The translations under genes and the position numbers were made by a program. This document shows positions 1 to 8,226 of a DNA stretch of 35,050 nt, piece by piece; within the stretch, counting starts at the first letter, position 1; each line of letters opens with the position of its first letter. Under the pieces are notes generated by a model that searched no databases, was not told the origin of the DNA, and saw only the letters and a list, made by a program, of their open reading frames with translations. Source of the DNA: Sporisorium sorghi (Eukaryota; Basidiomycota; Ustilaginomycetes; Ustilaginales; Ustilaginaceae); NCBI GenBank assembly GCA_023212695.1, contig JALCCG010000223.1:1-35050 (forward strand). Direction: 5' to 3'.

Positions 1-18
1 TTTTTTTTTTTTTTTTCT

Positions 19-64
<46 letters not shown>

Positions 65-68
65 GGTT

Positions 69-123
<55 letters not shown>
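1..123. repeat. Interrupted poly-T block at window edge
   Basis: Almost pure T, broken only by C17, G19, GGG at 64-66 and G69. The longest uninterrupted part is 54 nt (70-123). No coding potential. It lies upstream of the MSB2-like gene and may continue beyond the left edge. Homopolymers of this length are unstable and their assembled length is unreliable. Confidence 0.95.
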
Positions 124-1666
124 CTCGATGGCCCTTTTTGACGTTTGCTGCTGAGTTTGAAGAAAGGCTCTGAGCTGGTGCGGTGCGGTGCGGTGCGGTG
201 CGTCTTTGTGTCAACGCTTCGGTCACACGCGTCTTCTTGGCCCGACCGAGCCATCGCTTGTCCTCGTGCACACCTTCTCCTCCTCATTGTATCGTTTGGG
301 GCATACACTGTGCAGGAAACAGTTTTGCAGCAGCAGCAGCGACAAGCTATGGTCGTGATTTGCCCTCGTCGTCGCTACCATTGTTGATCTTCGTCGTCCA
401 TCTCTCCTCCTCCTCCTCCTCCGTCCCTCTTCGACCTACAGCATCCCACTCATTTCCCCTCCTCCTCCTCCTCTTTCCCACTCAATTATCCCTCTAGCCC
501 CTGTTCGCCCACTTCCTGTGCGCATCTAGCTGTGATCCTCTCTCTCTCTCGCCGCTGGTCCGTCGAGTTTGCCATCACATCTTCGTGCTTTCGTTAGCTA
601 GCCCCTTCAACGACGCTGCTAGTCCACACACCATCTCCAGCCTCTGTCTGCATCAACCCTCCAGCATCTTGCCTCGGTCGCTGACCTCTTCATCAACCCA
701 GCCACACTCGTTTCGACAACCGCCACGGCCCAAACACAACCGCTGCAATTCGTCTCTCATCCCACTTCACAGACCGGCTCTGTGGCTTGCATCCGTCTCT
801 TTCATCTACACCGACCCCGTCTCCACCGACACACTCCTCGACTCTGTATCTCCTTTCGCTTTCTTCCAGCTCTTCCAGCTCCTTTTGTTTTCATTGCGTC
901 GCTTCTCGCCCCACGCGGCTTTGATACCACCCTCACTTTGCGCGTCTTTACATCGGCAATCGCTCCTCGTCCTCCTCGTCACAAAGCTCAGGCCGCCTCG
1001 GCTTAGTCTCCTCGTCCTTGACAACGCTCCTAGCTCCGACAATTGATGCGTCCAGCTGTCTAGCCTAGCACACGCTCAGACCGCCATTTGTGCTGCTTCG
1101 TGCTGCTTCGGACCTCGAGCTCATCTGCCTGCTCCTTCTACCCAGTCTTGGCTGCACGCGTTTTTATGCTTCCGCTTGGGTCCCACTTCATTTCTTGTTG
1201 AGCCGACCACTCCCCTTTTCTTGTTGGCCACCTCTGGTAAGTGCTGCTCGCCTCTTTCCTCTCATCCTCATCTCACGCCCGGACATCCAAGCGCGCAATG
1301 GGCTAGGTCCGCATCCTTTGCCTTTGCCTACGCACTCGCATTCGTATCCAACCTCGTCTACATCGTCACCATCTAGCACTACCACCATCGTGCTTCCCTT
1401 TCCATTCACCCTTAGCCACCTTCCTTCCCCTCCCCTTCCTTTCCTCGCGTTGGTCGATCTCCTTTCTCACCATCACCACGCCCGCTTCGATCACCACCAC
1501 CACCCGTTCGTGTTTCTCAGTTTGGTCCTGCTCACACTCTTTTGCTTCTTCTCATGTCCTCGATTCGCGTCTTTGTCACCGCTTCATCCGACTTCGTCCC
1601 ATCCTCCATTCGTTCGCCTTGATTTTCGGTCACTCTTCAGCATCTGCCCTCCTTTCATTCAGCATC
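124..1666 (+). promoter_or_regulatory. Promoter and long pyrimidine-rich leader of the MSB2-like gene
   Basis: About 1.5 kb without a supportable gene. The plus strand is strongly C+T rich, with CTCC/TCC runs (around 406-480), a TC repeat at 538-550 and many short open frames that look like composition artefacts. Five GGTGC units lie in tandem at 177-201. A consensus splice donor (GTAAGT at 1237) followed by pyrimidine tracts and possible acceptors (for example TTTCTCAG ending at 1520) would allow a 5' UTR intron, but the choice of acceptor is a guess. Several upstream ATGs exist, so uORF control is possible if the transcript starts far upstream. Confidence 0.5.
177..201. repeat. (GGTGC)5 microsatellite
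   Basis: Five perfect tandem copies of GGTGC in the upstream region of the MSB2-like gene. No function is evident. Confidence 0.95.
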
Positions 1667-4600
1667 ATGGTCTCGTTTCAACCTTGCTTCGAGCTGATGC
1701 TTGTCAGCTTGAATCTCGTCTTGCTTCTCGGTCTTCAATCCACCCCTGCGCTCGCAGATGGTCTGCACGCCAAGCCGGCTGACTACGCCGTCCGACGTCA
1801 CGCTGCTCGAGCCGGTCGCTTGTCCAAACGCTTCCCGCCCGTCTCGAGCTCAGGCAACCATGCTCCCTCCGTCAACAGGCGAGCTCGACACCACCACCAC
1901 GGCGATGACATGTACGGCCTTACACCGTCCGAGATCGACGAGCTCCTCGCCGAACAAGAGATCGAGGACAGCGACATGTATACGCCGCCGCCCAACTCCA
2001 CCGACACCACTTTGACTCACAGTCACAGTCACTCGAGCACAAGCACCGATGCAGCCTCCACCGCCAGCCGCACCGCTTCCTCGGTGTCTGCCTCTGCGAC
2101 AGCCACCAGCGAACCGAGCTTGCACTCGCACTCGCACTCGCACTCGCACACTTCGTCCTCAGCCGACTCCTCGACCGATTCTTCGACTAGGAGCAGCTCT
2201 GCCTCGCAAACCAGCGCGTCCGACAGCGATGCCAACCGTGCGACTGCTTCTTCTACTTCGACGGCCAAGCAAAGCTCCCCAACAGCTTCGGCCTCGGAAC
2301 CTTCCTTCTCAGCCTTTTCGGATACCGCCAGTCAGTTCACCTTCACTCACACCAGCTACAGCTACACCTACGGCTCCAATTTCAGTGCGAGCTCGAGCGA
2401 CAGTGCTGCCAATGGCCTGCTTGGCGGTCTCCTGCGCCCAACGAGCACTTCGTCGTCGTTCGCTTCACAGCAGACCGCAGGCAGCGACAGCGACAGCGAC
2501 GGCGTTGCACCTTCGGGGACATCGTCGTCGAGCATGCCCACTGCCACTGGTTCGTCCTCGTCGCACTCGAACAGCCCGTATGATTCGACCGATGACCAAG
2601 ATAGCGACACCGACGACTCGCCATCAGCGAGCAAGCACAGTCAGACTTCGCAGCCCGACTTTTTCAGCTTCACTCCGCAGCCAACTCGATCCTCGACTTC
2701 GTCCACTCCTACGTTCACGAGCTTCCTCCTGGGCCCACTGCTTGGTTCTTCGTCGTCCTCGTCGACACCGAGTCCGACTCCGACAGGCTCCCCTTCATCG
2801 GGCAACGGCACGAGCATCGGTGGTGTTTTGAGCTTGAGCTTGAGCTTGACCAGGCACTCTTCGAGCCACAGCTCGGCGGATGCCACCGACGGAAGCGAAG
2901 ACCAGAGCGCGACCAGCACGGGCTCGGGTGCGTCTTCCACCTCGAGCTCCAAGGCTTCGTCGCCCACGAATGTCCCGGACAGCGGCGCTGCCACTTCGCT
3001 GTCGTCCAAGGTCAACAATGCTACTTCGACCATCGACGACGGCGGCGCTTCGTTTACTGTGACGTTTGGATTGTCCAGCACGGTGACCGCCGGTCCCACT
3101 CCGACTACGATCAGCTCTGGCGTCATCCCGACCGCAACTGTCAGCACTGGAAACAACACGGAGAGCGGATCGGGCTCGGGCACGAGCAGCGTTCCGCAGT
3201 CGTCGTCAAGCAGCGCTGCGCACGGTGCGGCTCCATCGTCGTCGTCCTCTTCGCCTTCATCGTCCTCGTCGGGCTCTTCGGACCACTCGGATTCTGGCTC
3301 TTCCACGCATTCGTCTTCAGTGGTCACTACCAACCCGTACTGGTACGCCAACACTCAGTCTCTCAACATGGCTCCCAGCAGTACTTCGTCTGCCAGCCAA
3401 CCCGCGCAGACCGGATCGCAGAACACGAGCGATAACGACGGTAGCAGAGGCTCGAGCACCTCGACGTCAAGCGGCGGCTCGGGCAGCGGCAGTAGCAGCG
3501 CTCCAGCTGCACAGGACCTGCCTACCACGATTGTGCCCTCGGCCGACTCGTTTGAGCAGCCCGCGGATACGACTCCGATCGGCCTGCTGTTCAAGCAGGA
3601 TATGAAGTGGACGTGGGTCATCTCGCAGGCGGATCTGACGGCGCAGATCTTTGCGTTCATGCCGGATCTGGTGGGGCAGTCTGCAGGGCTCGAATCGTCC
3701 AAGGTGTCGACGGTGAAGCTGTCGAGCTACTCGCCGGAGGCAAGCGATACGGCGACGACGAGCACGCTGAGCACGGCGCGCACGCTGTACATGGCGTACG
3801 TGCCAACCTCGAGCGTCGAGGAGATCCAGGCCATGGTGGCCAACACGTCGTCGCCGTTCTACACCTCGGCTGCCGCGGGCGCTCCGCAGCAGCTGGCGAG
3901 TCAAGTGGACCCCACGTTCAACATTCTGAGCGTGGCGGGTAAAGTGGCGTCTGGGTCCAAGCAGAGCGCGACTTCGGGCAGTGGGGGAGGCAAGGACGAC
4001 TCGACGCTGCGCAACAGTTTGATTGGTGTCGGGTGTGGTCTGGCGGGCTGCTTTGCGCTTGTTGCCGGAGGGCTGTTTTGGAGGAAGCAACGCCAGGATA
4101 AGGATGGTGGCGCAGGTAAAGCTGCTGGCGGAGTTTCGCGTGCGCACACTATTCGATCGTTCCATGGTGGACTGCGCGAGACGTGGGCTCCGGACGCGCT
4201 CGACCAGCACCGCGCGCTGGATACGGCGGGCGAGATGCAGCAGGTGTGGTCGCCGCACGACGGTGGAGTCGCGCTGGGCTACCCGGGCGGGCAGCAGCAG
4301 CAGCAGCAGGCGATGTATCCACACGCGGACGGCTTCGGCGGCTACATGGCTGCGGATCCGTTCCACGACGCTGCTGCTGCCGCTGCCGGTGCTGGTGCTG
4401 GTGCAGCAGCGGGAGGGTACGTCAACATGAACCGCTCGAGCCGGATGACGGAGCGCTCCAACTACTCGGACCTCAGCCAGCTCACCGAGGCACAGCGCAT
4501 CCAGTACGACTACGAGTCCTCGCGCCGATCGTTCCAGTCGACCTCCGACCACTCGGGGTCGCACGGCAGCCACAGCGCCGACTCGGCGGGAATGCTGTCG

Positions 4601-4753
4601 ACGTACCAGGAGGACTACCGCGTGCCGCGCCAGCACACGAGCAGCCACGCGTTCGGCTCGCAGTCCCACGGCAGCCGCTCGCGCCGCAGGGGAAGTGTGG
4701 CTAGCTCCACGATCGGCCGCCCGGAGATGATGAGCAATTCGGTGCTTCTTTAG
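1667..4753 (+). CDS. MSB2: MSB2-like signalling mucin (type I membrane protein)
   Basis: A 1028-residue protein; the start is the first ATG of the frame and opens a good signal peptide (cleavage probably after ALA at 28-30). A dibasic KR at 54-55 could be a Kex2-type site. Residues ~90-630 are Ser/Thr-rich and mucin-like, with an alternating His-Ser stretch (HSHSHSHS) and many N-glycosylation sequons. Residues ~635-760 form the only folded-looking ectodomain (WTWVISQADLTAQIFAFMPD, then a YVPTSSVEEIQAMV segment), which resembles the membrane-proximal homology domain of Msb2. One transmembrane helix spans ~783-806, followed by a ~220-residue tail with a Q run and many Ser/Tyr. Msb2 proteins sit at the plasma membrane and feed surface cues into the Cdc42/MAPK pathway; in smuts this controls appressorium formation. 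The Msb2 assignment rests on remembered domain resemblance and architecture; another mucin-like sensor is the alternative. Single exon, convergent with SEC11. Confidence 0.68.
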   Translation: MVSFQPCFELMLVSLNLVLLLGLQSTPALADGLHAKPADYAVRRHAARAGRLSKRFPPVSSSGNHAPSVNRRARHHHHGDDMYGLTPSEIDELLAEQEIEDSDMYTPPPNSTDTTLTHSHSHSSTSTDAASTASRTASSVSASATATSEPSLHSHSHSHSHTSSSADSSTDSSTRSSSASQTSASDSDANRATASSTSTAKQSSPTASASEPSFSAFSDTASQFTFTHTSYSYTYGSNFSASSSDSAANGLLGGLLRPTSTSSSFASQQTAGSDSDSDGVAPSGTSSSSMPTATGSSSSHSNSPYDSTDDQDSDTDDSPSASKHSQTSQPDFFSFTPQPTRSSTSSTPTFTSFLLGPLLGSSSSSSTPSPTPTGSPSSGNGTSIGGVLSLSLSLTRHSSSHSSADATDGSEDQSATSTGSGASSTSSSKASSPTNVPDSGAATSLSSKVNNATSTIDDGGASFTVTFGLSSTVTAGPTPTTISSGVIPTATVSTGNNTESGSGSGTSSVPQSSSSSAAHGAAPSSSSSSPSSSSSGSSDHSDSGSSTHSSSVVTTNPYWYANTQSLNMAPSSTSSASQPAQTGSQNTSDNDGSRGSSTSTSSGGSGSGSSSAPAAQDLPTTIVPSADSFEQPADTTPIGLLFKQDMKWTWVISQADLTAQIFAFMPDLVGQSAGLESSKVSTVKLSSYSPEASDTATTSTLSTARTLYMAYVPTSSVEEIQAMVANTSSPFYTSAAAGAPQQLASQVDPTFNILSVAGKVASGSKQSATSGSGGGKDDSTLRNSLIGVGCGLAGCFALVAGGLFWRKQRQDKDGGAGKAAGGVSRAHTIRSFHGGLRETWAPDALDQHRALDTAGEMQQVWSPHDGGVALGYPGGQQQQQQAMYPHADGFGGYMAADPFHDAAAAAAGAGAGAAAGGYVNMNRSSRMTERSNYSDLSQLTEAQRIQYDYESSRRSFQSTSDHSGSHGSHSADSAGMLSTYQEDYRVPRQHTSSHAFGSQSHGSRSRRRGSVASSTIGRPEMMSNSVLL

Positions 4754-4871
4754 ATTTGATCGATTGTAACGGAACAACATACACATTCTCTTTGGTTTTT
4801 CTTTGGATGTCGGTCTGGATACCGAATACCTTTTTTTCGTTTCTTTTGTTCGGTTGATATCGTATACATTC

Positions 4872-4888
4872 TTTTTTTTTTTTTTTTT
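4872..4888. repeat. T17 homopolymer in 3' intergenic region
   Basis: Lies 120 bp beyond the stop of the MSB2-like gene, between it and the convergent SEC11 gene. It could belong to the 3' UTR. Confidence 0.8.
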
Positions 4889-5027
4889 GCTTTGGTGCTA
4901 GAGTGTGGGTGTGTGGCGGTGTGTCGACGAAAGAGAGTCTCATGAGCAGGCGGCGAGGGTGTCAGGCGGGTCAAGTGATCAGATGGAGATGGACGGTTTA
5001 TATTGCAGAACGCTGTATCGATCTGGT

Positions 5028-5179
5028 CTACTCTTTCTGGAAGAGGAGCGACAGCGCCATGACGGCCAGGAGGAGGTACTTGAGTTTGGGATAGTCGTTC
5101 AACGCGATTGTCACGTAGCCCACGTACGGCATGTATCTGTTTCCCACCACAACAGCAGAAGCGTCAGTATCATTCTCTC

Positions 5180-5238
<59 letters not shown>

Positions 5239-5637
5239 CACCCCCCTCATCCACCTCGCGCCATTGTACAGCGCGATATCGTCGCTCTCATTGTTATCCC
5301 CTTTAGTCAGAATCAGCTGCTCGCCATCGTCCGCGTCGTGAGTCTCGATGATCCTGTGCACAATGGGAATGTCCGCGCCAGGAACCTTGTATACAGGGAT
5401 ATCACCGACGTTGAGCGGCCCACTGGGCATCGAGAGAAAGAGCAGATCGCCGCGGTAGAACGCCGGCTCCATTGAGCCAGACAGTACGACGACAACGGGC
5501 GACTCGGTGTCGGTGAGGACAGAGAGACCTTTCCACATAGCCAGGGCGGTGGAGACGACAGAGACAAAGTTGAGGACCTGGAACAGAATCGAGCGCACGC
5601 CCTGGCGGCGCAGTGAGGCGAGCTCCTCGGCGAACAT
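5028..5637 (-). CDS. SEC11: Signal peptidase complex catalytic subunit SEC11 (two exons)
   Basis: Exon 1 is 5637-5255 and exon 2 is 5136-5028, giving 163 residues (yeast Sec11 has 167). The enzyme removes signal peptides in the ER membrane. Visible are the membrane anchor (about residues 17-40), SGSMEP with catalytic Ser55, VHR with His94, and KGDNN...DD (Asp114, Asp119/120). Exon 2 encodes the typical C-terminus ([20 protein letters not shown] and a hydrophobic end). It was found by translating beyond the first frame, which otherwise ends in a run of 19 glycines and a stop. The intron 5254-5137 (118 nt) has donor AG|GTGGAT, branch site TACTGAC (5169-5163) and acceptor AACAG. This donor is the only one nearby that keeps exon 2 in frame. 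However, the resulting protein lacks about a dozen residues normally found between the ...LYN...W and GYxPxxGY segments, so the exon 1 end is uncertain and may be affected by the adjoining homopolymer. Family call firm, splice model less so. Confidence 0.88.
5181..5235. repeat. C55 homopolymer (G55 in the SEC11 transcript)
   Basis: Fifty-five uninterrupted C on the plus strand, extended with two interruptions to 5246. On the SEC11 sense strand it is a G run inside the predicted intron, ending next to a GTGAGA sequence and 12 nt before the branch site. If not spliced out it would encode polyglycine. Confidence 0.95.
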
Positions 5638-6188
5638 TGTGAGGTGGAGCTGGTTGGCGTTTGTCGGGGGAAACGGTTACGCCGGTCGATAGGAGGCGCT
5701 GACAGCGTGTGGTGTACTGTTGATGAGTGGTGGGCGTAGGTGACGGTGTTGGAGAGGAGGACGAGGTGAAGGCTGAAAGTGTTGCTTCAAAGCTCAACGT
5801 GTCACTTTTGGCGAAAGCGAGACGGAAGGCTTGAGCGTTTTGTCTCATCGTTGGCCCGATTGCGACTGGATCGGGTGGAAAGGAAAGCTTTGTGGCTCAG
5901 CCGCGGCGTAAAACGAGCGAAACGAGCGAAACGAGCGGACGAACGCGCTTTTGATTGTTCTTTATGAGCTGAACCCTTGAATTCAAAAGACGCGCAGCAG
6001 AAACAGCATCAACAGCTCCACCTTCTTGCTCAAACAAGTCCTTCTTCTCTTCATTCGTTCGACCACCACCATCATCATCATATCAACAGCATTTACAGTC
6101 TCGATGCTCAAACAAATCCTCTGAGCCGCCATCTGCACGCTCTCACACAGACAACCGCTGCTGCTCGTCTCCCACCTCAACACAAGCC
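5638..6188. promoter_or_regulatory. Divergent promoter between SEC11 and the RAD60-like gene
   Basis: 551 bp separate the two start codons. The side near SEC11 is mixed sequence. A 9-bp unit AAACGAGCG is repeated three times at 5911-5937. Beyond ~5990 the plus strand becomes CA/CT-rich (CACCACCATCATCATCAT), consistent with the leader of the plus-strand gene. No gene seen. Confidence 0.6.
5911..5937. repeat. (AAACGAGCG)3 tandem repeat
   Basis: Three perfect copies of a 9-bp unit in the shared SEC11/RAD60-like promoter, positioned where a factor-binding array would be possible. No binding factor is known to me for this word. Confidence 0.9.
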
Positions 6189-7778
6189 ATGGACGATGAT
6201 GTCAACTTTTTCACACGCAAGCCCTTGCCAAACAGGTCCAAGTCGAAACCAAAGGCAAAGGTACCTCCAAAAGTAGCGAACGGCTCAGCTGCAAATGGCG
6301 TCACACAACCTATCTCATCTGCGACTGTCGCCTCAAGTTCACAATCTGCAGCGACTGCACAACGCGTTGGCGACGAGGATGGCTCAGACGTAGAGATCGA
6401 TGTGGATGCGCTCGAGGACGAAGATGAAGACACTGTGCTGTGGAGCAGCGACATGGATGTTGCGAGCGACGACAGCGACGCCTCGGCAAAACGCAGAGCC
6501 AAACGTCGCAAGAAGAAACGCGCAAAGACGCTGCCCGCTTGGGCTTCGCAGGGCATCTATCGCCGTCCATCCCAGGAGCCAACGTCTTCGGCTTCCAATC
6601 CAGTCTTCGTGGACACTTCATCTGGAGTGCATGCCGAGGGTGTCAAGTCGAGTCAGCTAGGCTCCGACAAGACGGCAGACACCGAAAACACACCCGCTTC
6701 GAAAGCCAACGGCAGACCAAGGCGTGTCAGCCTCACGCCGCCACCTCCCCCTTCTCCTGAAAAGCTCTACATGGCGCGCGAGCTCGTCAATCGAACCATG
6801 GCCAGCAAGTTTGGCATTTCGGCTTCTGCTACAACCTCGGCTTCTACAGCACCTGGCCTGTCTTCCAGCAACGATTCCGCATCAGGCTCGCACCGAACCA
6901 CAAGAAGCACACGCAACTCTGCAACCCCAGCATTCGGTCAGGACGCTCCTACAGATGGCTCATCTACGCTCTTGTCGCCCACATCTGCAGCGCGACGCAG
7001 CGGTGGATTTGGAGATGATGATGACGATGATGACGCGTTGGAGCAAGTCCATTGGGATCCGGACCTGGCACGCCTGATGCGTGGAGAGAACGCCAAACAC
7101 ATCCGCGAGCAAGCCAGGCGAGAGCAGCAGGAACGCGAGGCAAAACGCAAACAGCGAGAACTGGAACGCATCCGACAGCAGCCATCCTCGCTTCCCGGCT
7201 CTTTCTCACAGCGGTCAGCGCAATTTGGCAGAACACAGTCGGCCCCACAGACCACAGCGACGCAGGCACGGGCATCCGCTACGAATGGAGGCGGCGGCGG
7301 CGGCGACGAGAGCGACGACAGTGTCGAGTTTGTCGCAAGACCGGCGAGGAAGACGAGCACATCACCTCGTCGCACGCGCTCGTCGATCGCCACAGCAGCA
7401 GCGAGTCAGTCGAGCAACGGTGCCATCATTGTCATTGACGATGATGACGATGACGACGACGCCCAACCAGCTTCCAAAGCCCACGGCTCTGTCGCTACAC
7501 AACACGCGTCCTCCCCGTCTCCACCACCAGCACAAGACGCAGCGGGCGAAACACTCTCACTCACACTGCAATCCAAACTCGGCTCGATCCCTGTCACAGT
7601 GACACCAGCCACACTGCTCTCACGCATCATCCAGCATTTCCACGACAAGAAGCTCGACAGCAGCGTAAAGGTTGAAGCGGTCAGAGTCATGTTTGACGGG
7701 TTTGCATATAAGCCGAGCCAGACGGTGGGCGAGATGGACGTGGAGGATGGGGACCAGATCGAGTTGTCTTGGGCTTGA
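6189..7778 (+). CDS. RAD60/ESC2-type protein with C-terminal SUMO-like domain
   Basis: 529 residues from the first ATG (MDDDVNFFTRKP). The N-terminal two-thirds is acidic and disordered, with a basic patch (KRRAKRRKKKRAK) likely to act as a nuclear localisation signal. A charged helix rich in Arg, Glu and Gln spans ~296-330. Two candidate SUMO-interacting motifs follow: SVEFV at 378-382 after an acidic stretch, and IIVI at 413-416 directly before eight aspartates. Residues ~454-529 form a ubiquitin/SUMO-like fold (from ETLSLTLQSKLGSIPVTV to VEDGDQIELSWA) without a C-terminal diglycine, so it is not a conjugatable modifier. This matches the Rad60-Esc2-NIP45 family, nuclear proteins that steer SUMO-dependent genome maintenance. 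Only one SUMO-like domain is obvious, whereas family members often have two. It is divergent from SEC11 and convergent with the bZIP gene. Confidence 0.75.
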   Translation: MDDDVNFFTRKPLPNRSKSKPKAKVPPKVANGSAANGVTQPISSATVASSSQSAATAQRVGDEDGSDVEIDVDALEDEDEDTVLWSSDMDVASDDSDASAKRRAKRRKKKRAKTLPAWASQGIYRRPSQEPTSSASNPVFVDTSSGVHAEGVKSSQLGSDKTADTENTPASKANGRPRRVSLTPPPPPSPEKLYMARELVNRTMASKFGISASATTSASTAPGLSSSNDSASGSHRTTRSTRNSATPAFGQDAPTDGSSTLLSPTSAARRSGGFGDDDDDDDALEQVHWDPDLARLMRGENAKHIREQARREQQEREAKRKQRELERIRQQPSSLPGSFSQRSAQFGRTQSAPQTTATQARASATNGGGGGGDESDDSVEFVARPARKTSTSPRRTRSSIATAAASQSSNGAIIVIDDDDDDDDAQPASKAHGSVATQHASSPSPPPAQDAAGETLSLTLQSKLGSIPVTVTPATLLSRIIQHFHDKKLDSSVKVEAVRVMFDGFAYKPSQTVGEMDVEDGDQIELSWA

Positions 7779-8101
7779 GTGCAGAAGGGGTATAGCGTAG
7801 TCAAGCATTGCAGTGTAATAGTGTAAGAGCGAAATGACAAGGGACGTCGTCGACGACATTGTAAAACAAACCCCATCGCTTGTGCCGCCGTTGATCAAAT
7901 GACATTACGCCCCTCGGCAGTGCTGCCGTGCTTGAGGATCACTCTGCTGCTGGCATTGGCGCAGCTGTCACACCTGGATCCTCGATTGATCAAATGACAG
8001 TCCGACCCTCGCAAGTGCTGCCCTTCTCGGACTCGTTGAGCTGGACATCCGCGTCACGTTCAGAAGCACTTGCGCAGCTGTCACGGATTCATCCTGCTTG
8101 G
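7779..8101. other. Convergent intergenic region containing decayed copies of the bZIP 3' end
   Basis: 323 bp between the stops of the RAD60-like and bZIP genes. Most of it (from ~7895) is a degenerate tandem repeat derived from the bZIP coding end, described separately. The first ~115 bp show nothing recognisable. Confidence 0.7.
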
Positions 8102-8226
8102 TCAAATGACGATCCGCCCCTCGTCATCGCACTTGACCAGCCCAAAACAACATTCGTCCTCCTTGAGCCCATCGAGCTGGACGTCCGCCGCACCTTCCAT
8201 CGGCACTGGCGCAGCTGTGACAGCTT
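7895..8226 (-). repeat. Degenerate tandem triplication of the bZIP gene 3' end
   Basis: Three related blocks read on the minus strand: 8226-8102 (the true coding end), 8090-7990 and 7975-7895. Each opens with GTGACAGCTGCGC or a near variant and closes with a CG-rich word followed by GTCATTTGA. The two outer copies also share GTCATTTGATC. The middle copy also keeps the GTCCAGCTC word. Relative to the true end, the second and third copies have lost internal sequence, including the cysteine codons, and carry frameshifts, yet each still ends in the codons for V-I-stop. Confidence 0.8.

Noticed and set aside
1090..1782. 230-codon plus-strand frame upstream of and overlapping the MSB2-like start
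   Set aside because: Pro/Leu/Ser/His composition follows the CT-rich DNA; no start context or domain, and it overlaps the supported signal peptide in another frame.
3467..4786. 439-codon minus-strand frame opposite the MSB2-like gene
   Set aside because: An Arg/His/Val-rich shadow of the Ser- and Gly-rich coding strand, with no motif.
5137..5181. Short 45-nt SEC11 intron with donor GTGAGA at the end of the G run
   Set aside because: Too short for this genome's other introns (71-118 nt), and it puts the conserved last exon out of frame with the assembled G run length. It becomes possible only if that length is wrong.
5170..5254. Polyglycine C-terminus for SEC11 read through the G run to the TGA at 5172
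   Set aside because: A good intron end (TACTGAC, CAG) and a conserved Sec11 C-terminal exon at 5136-5028 lie just beyond, so the glycine run is best seen as intronic.
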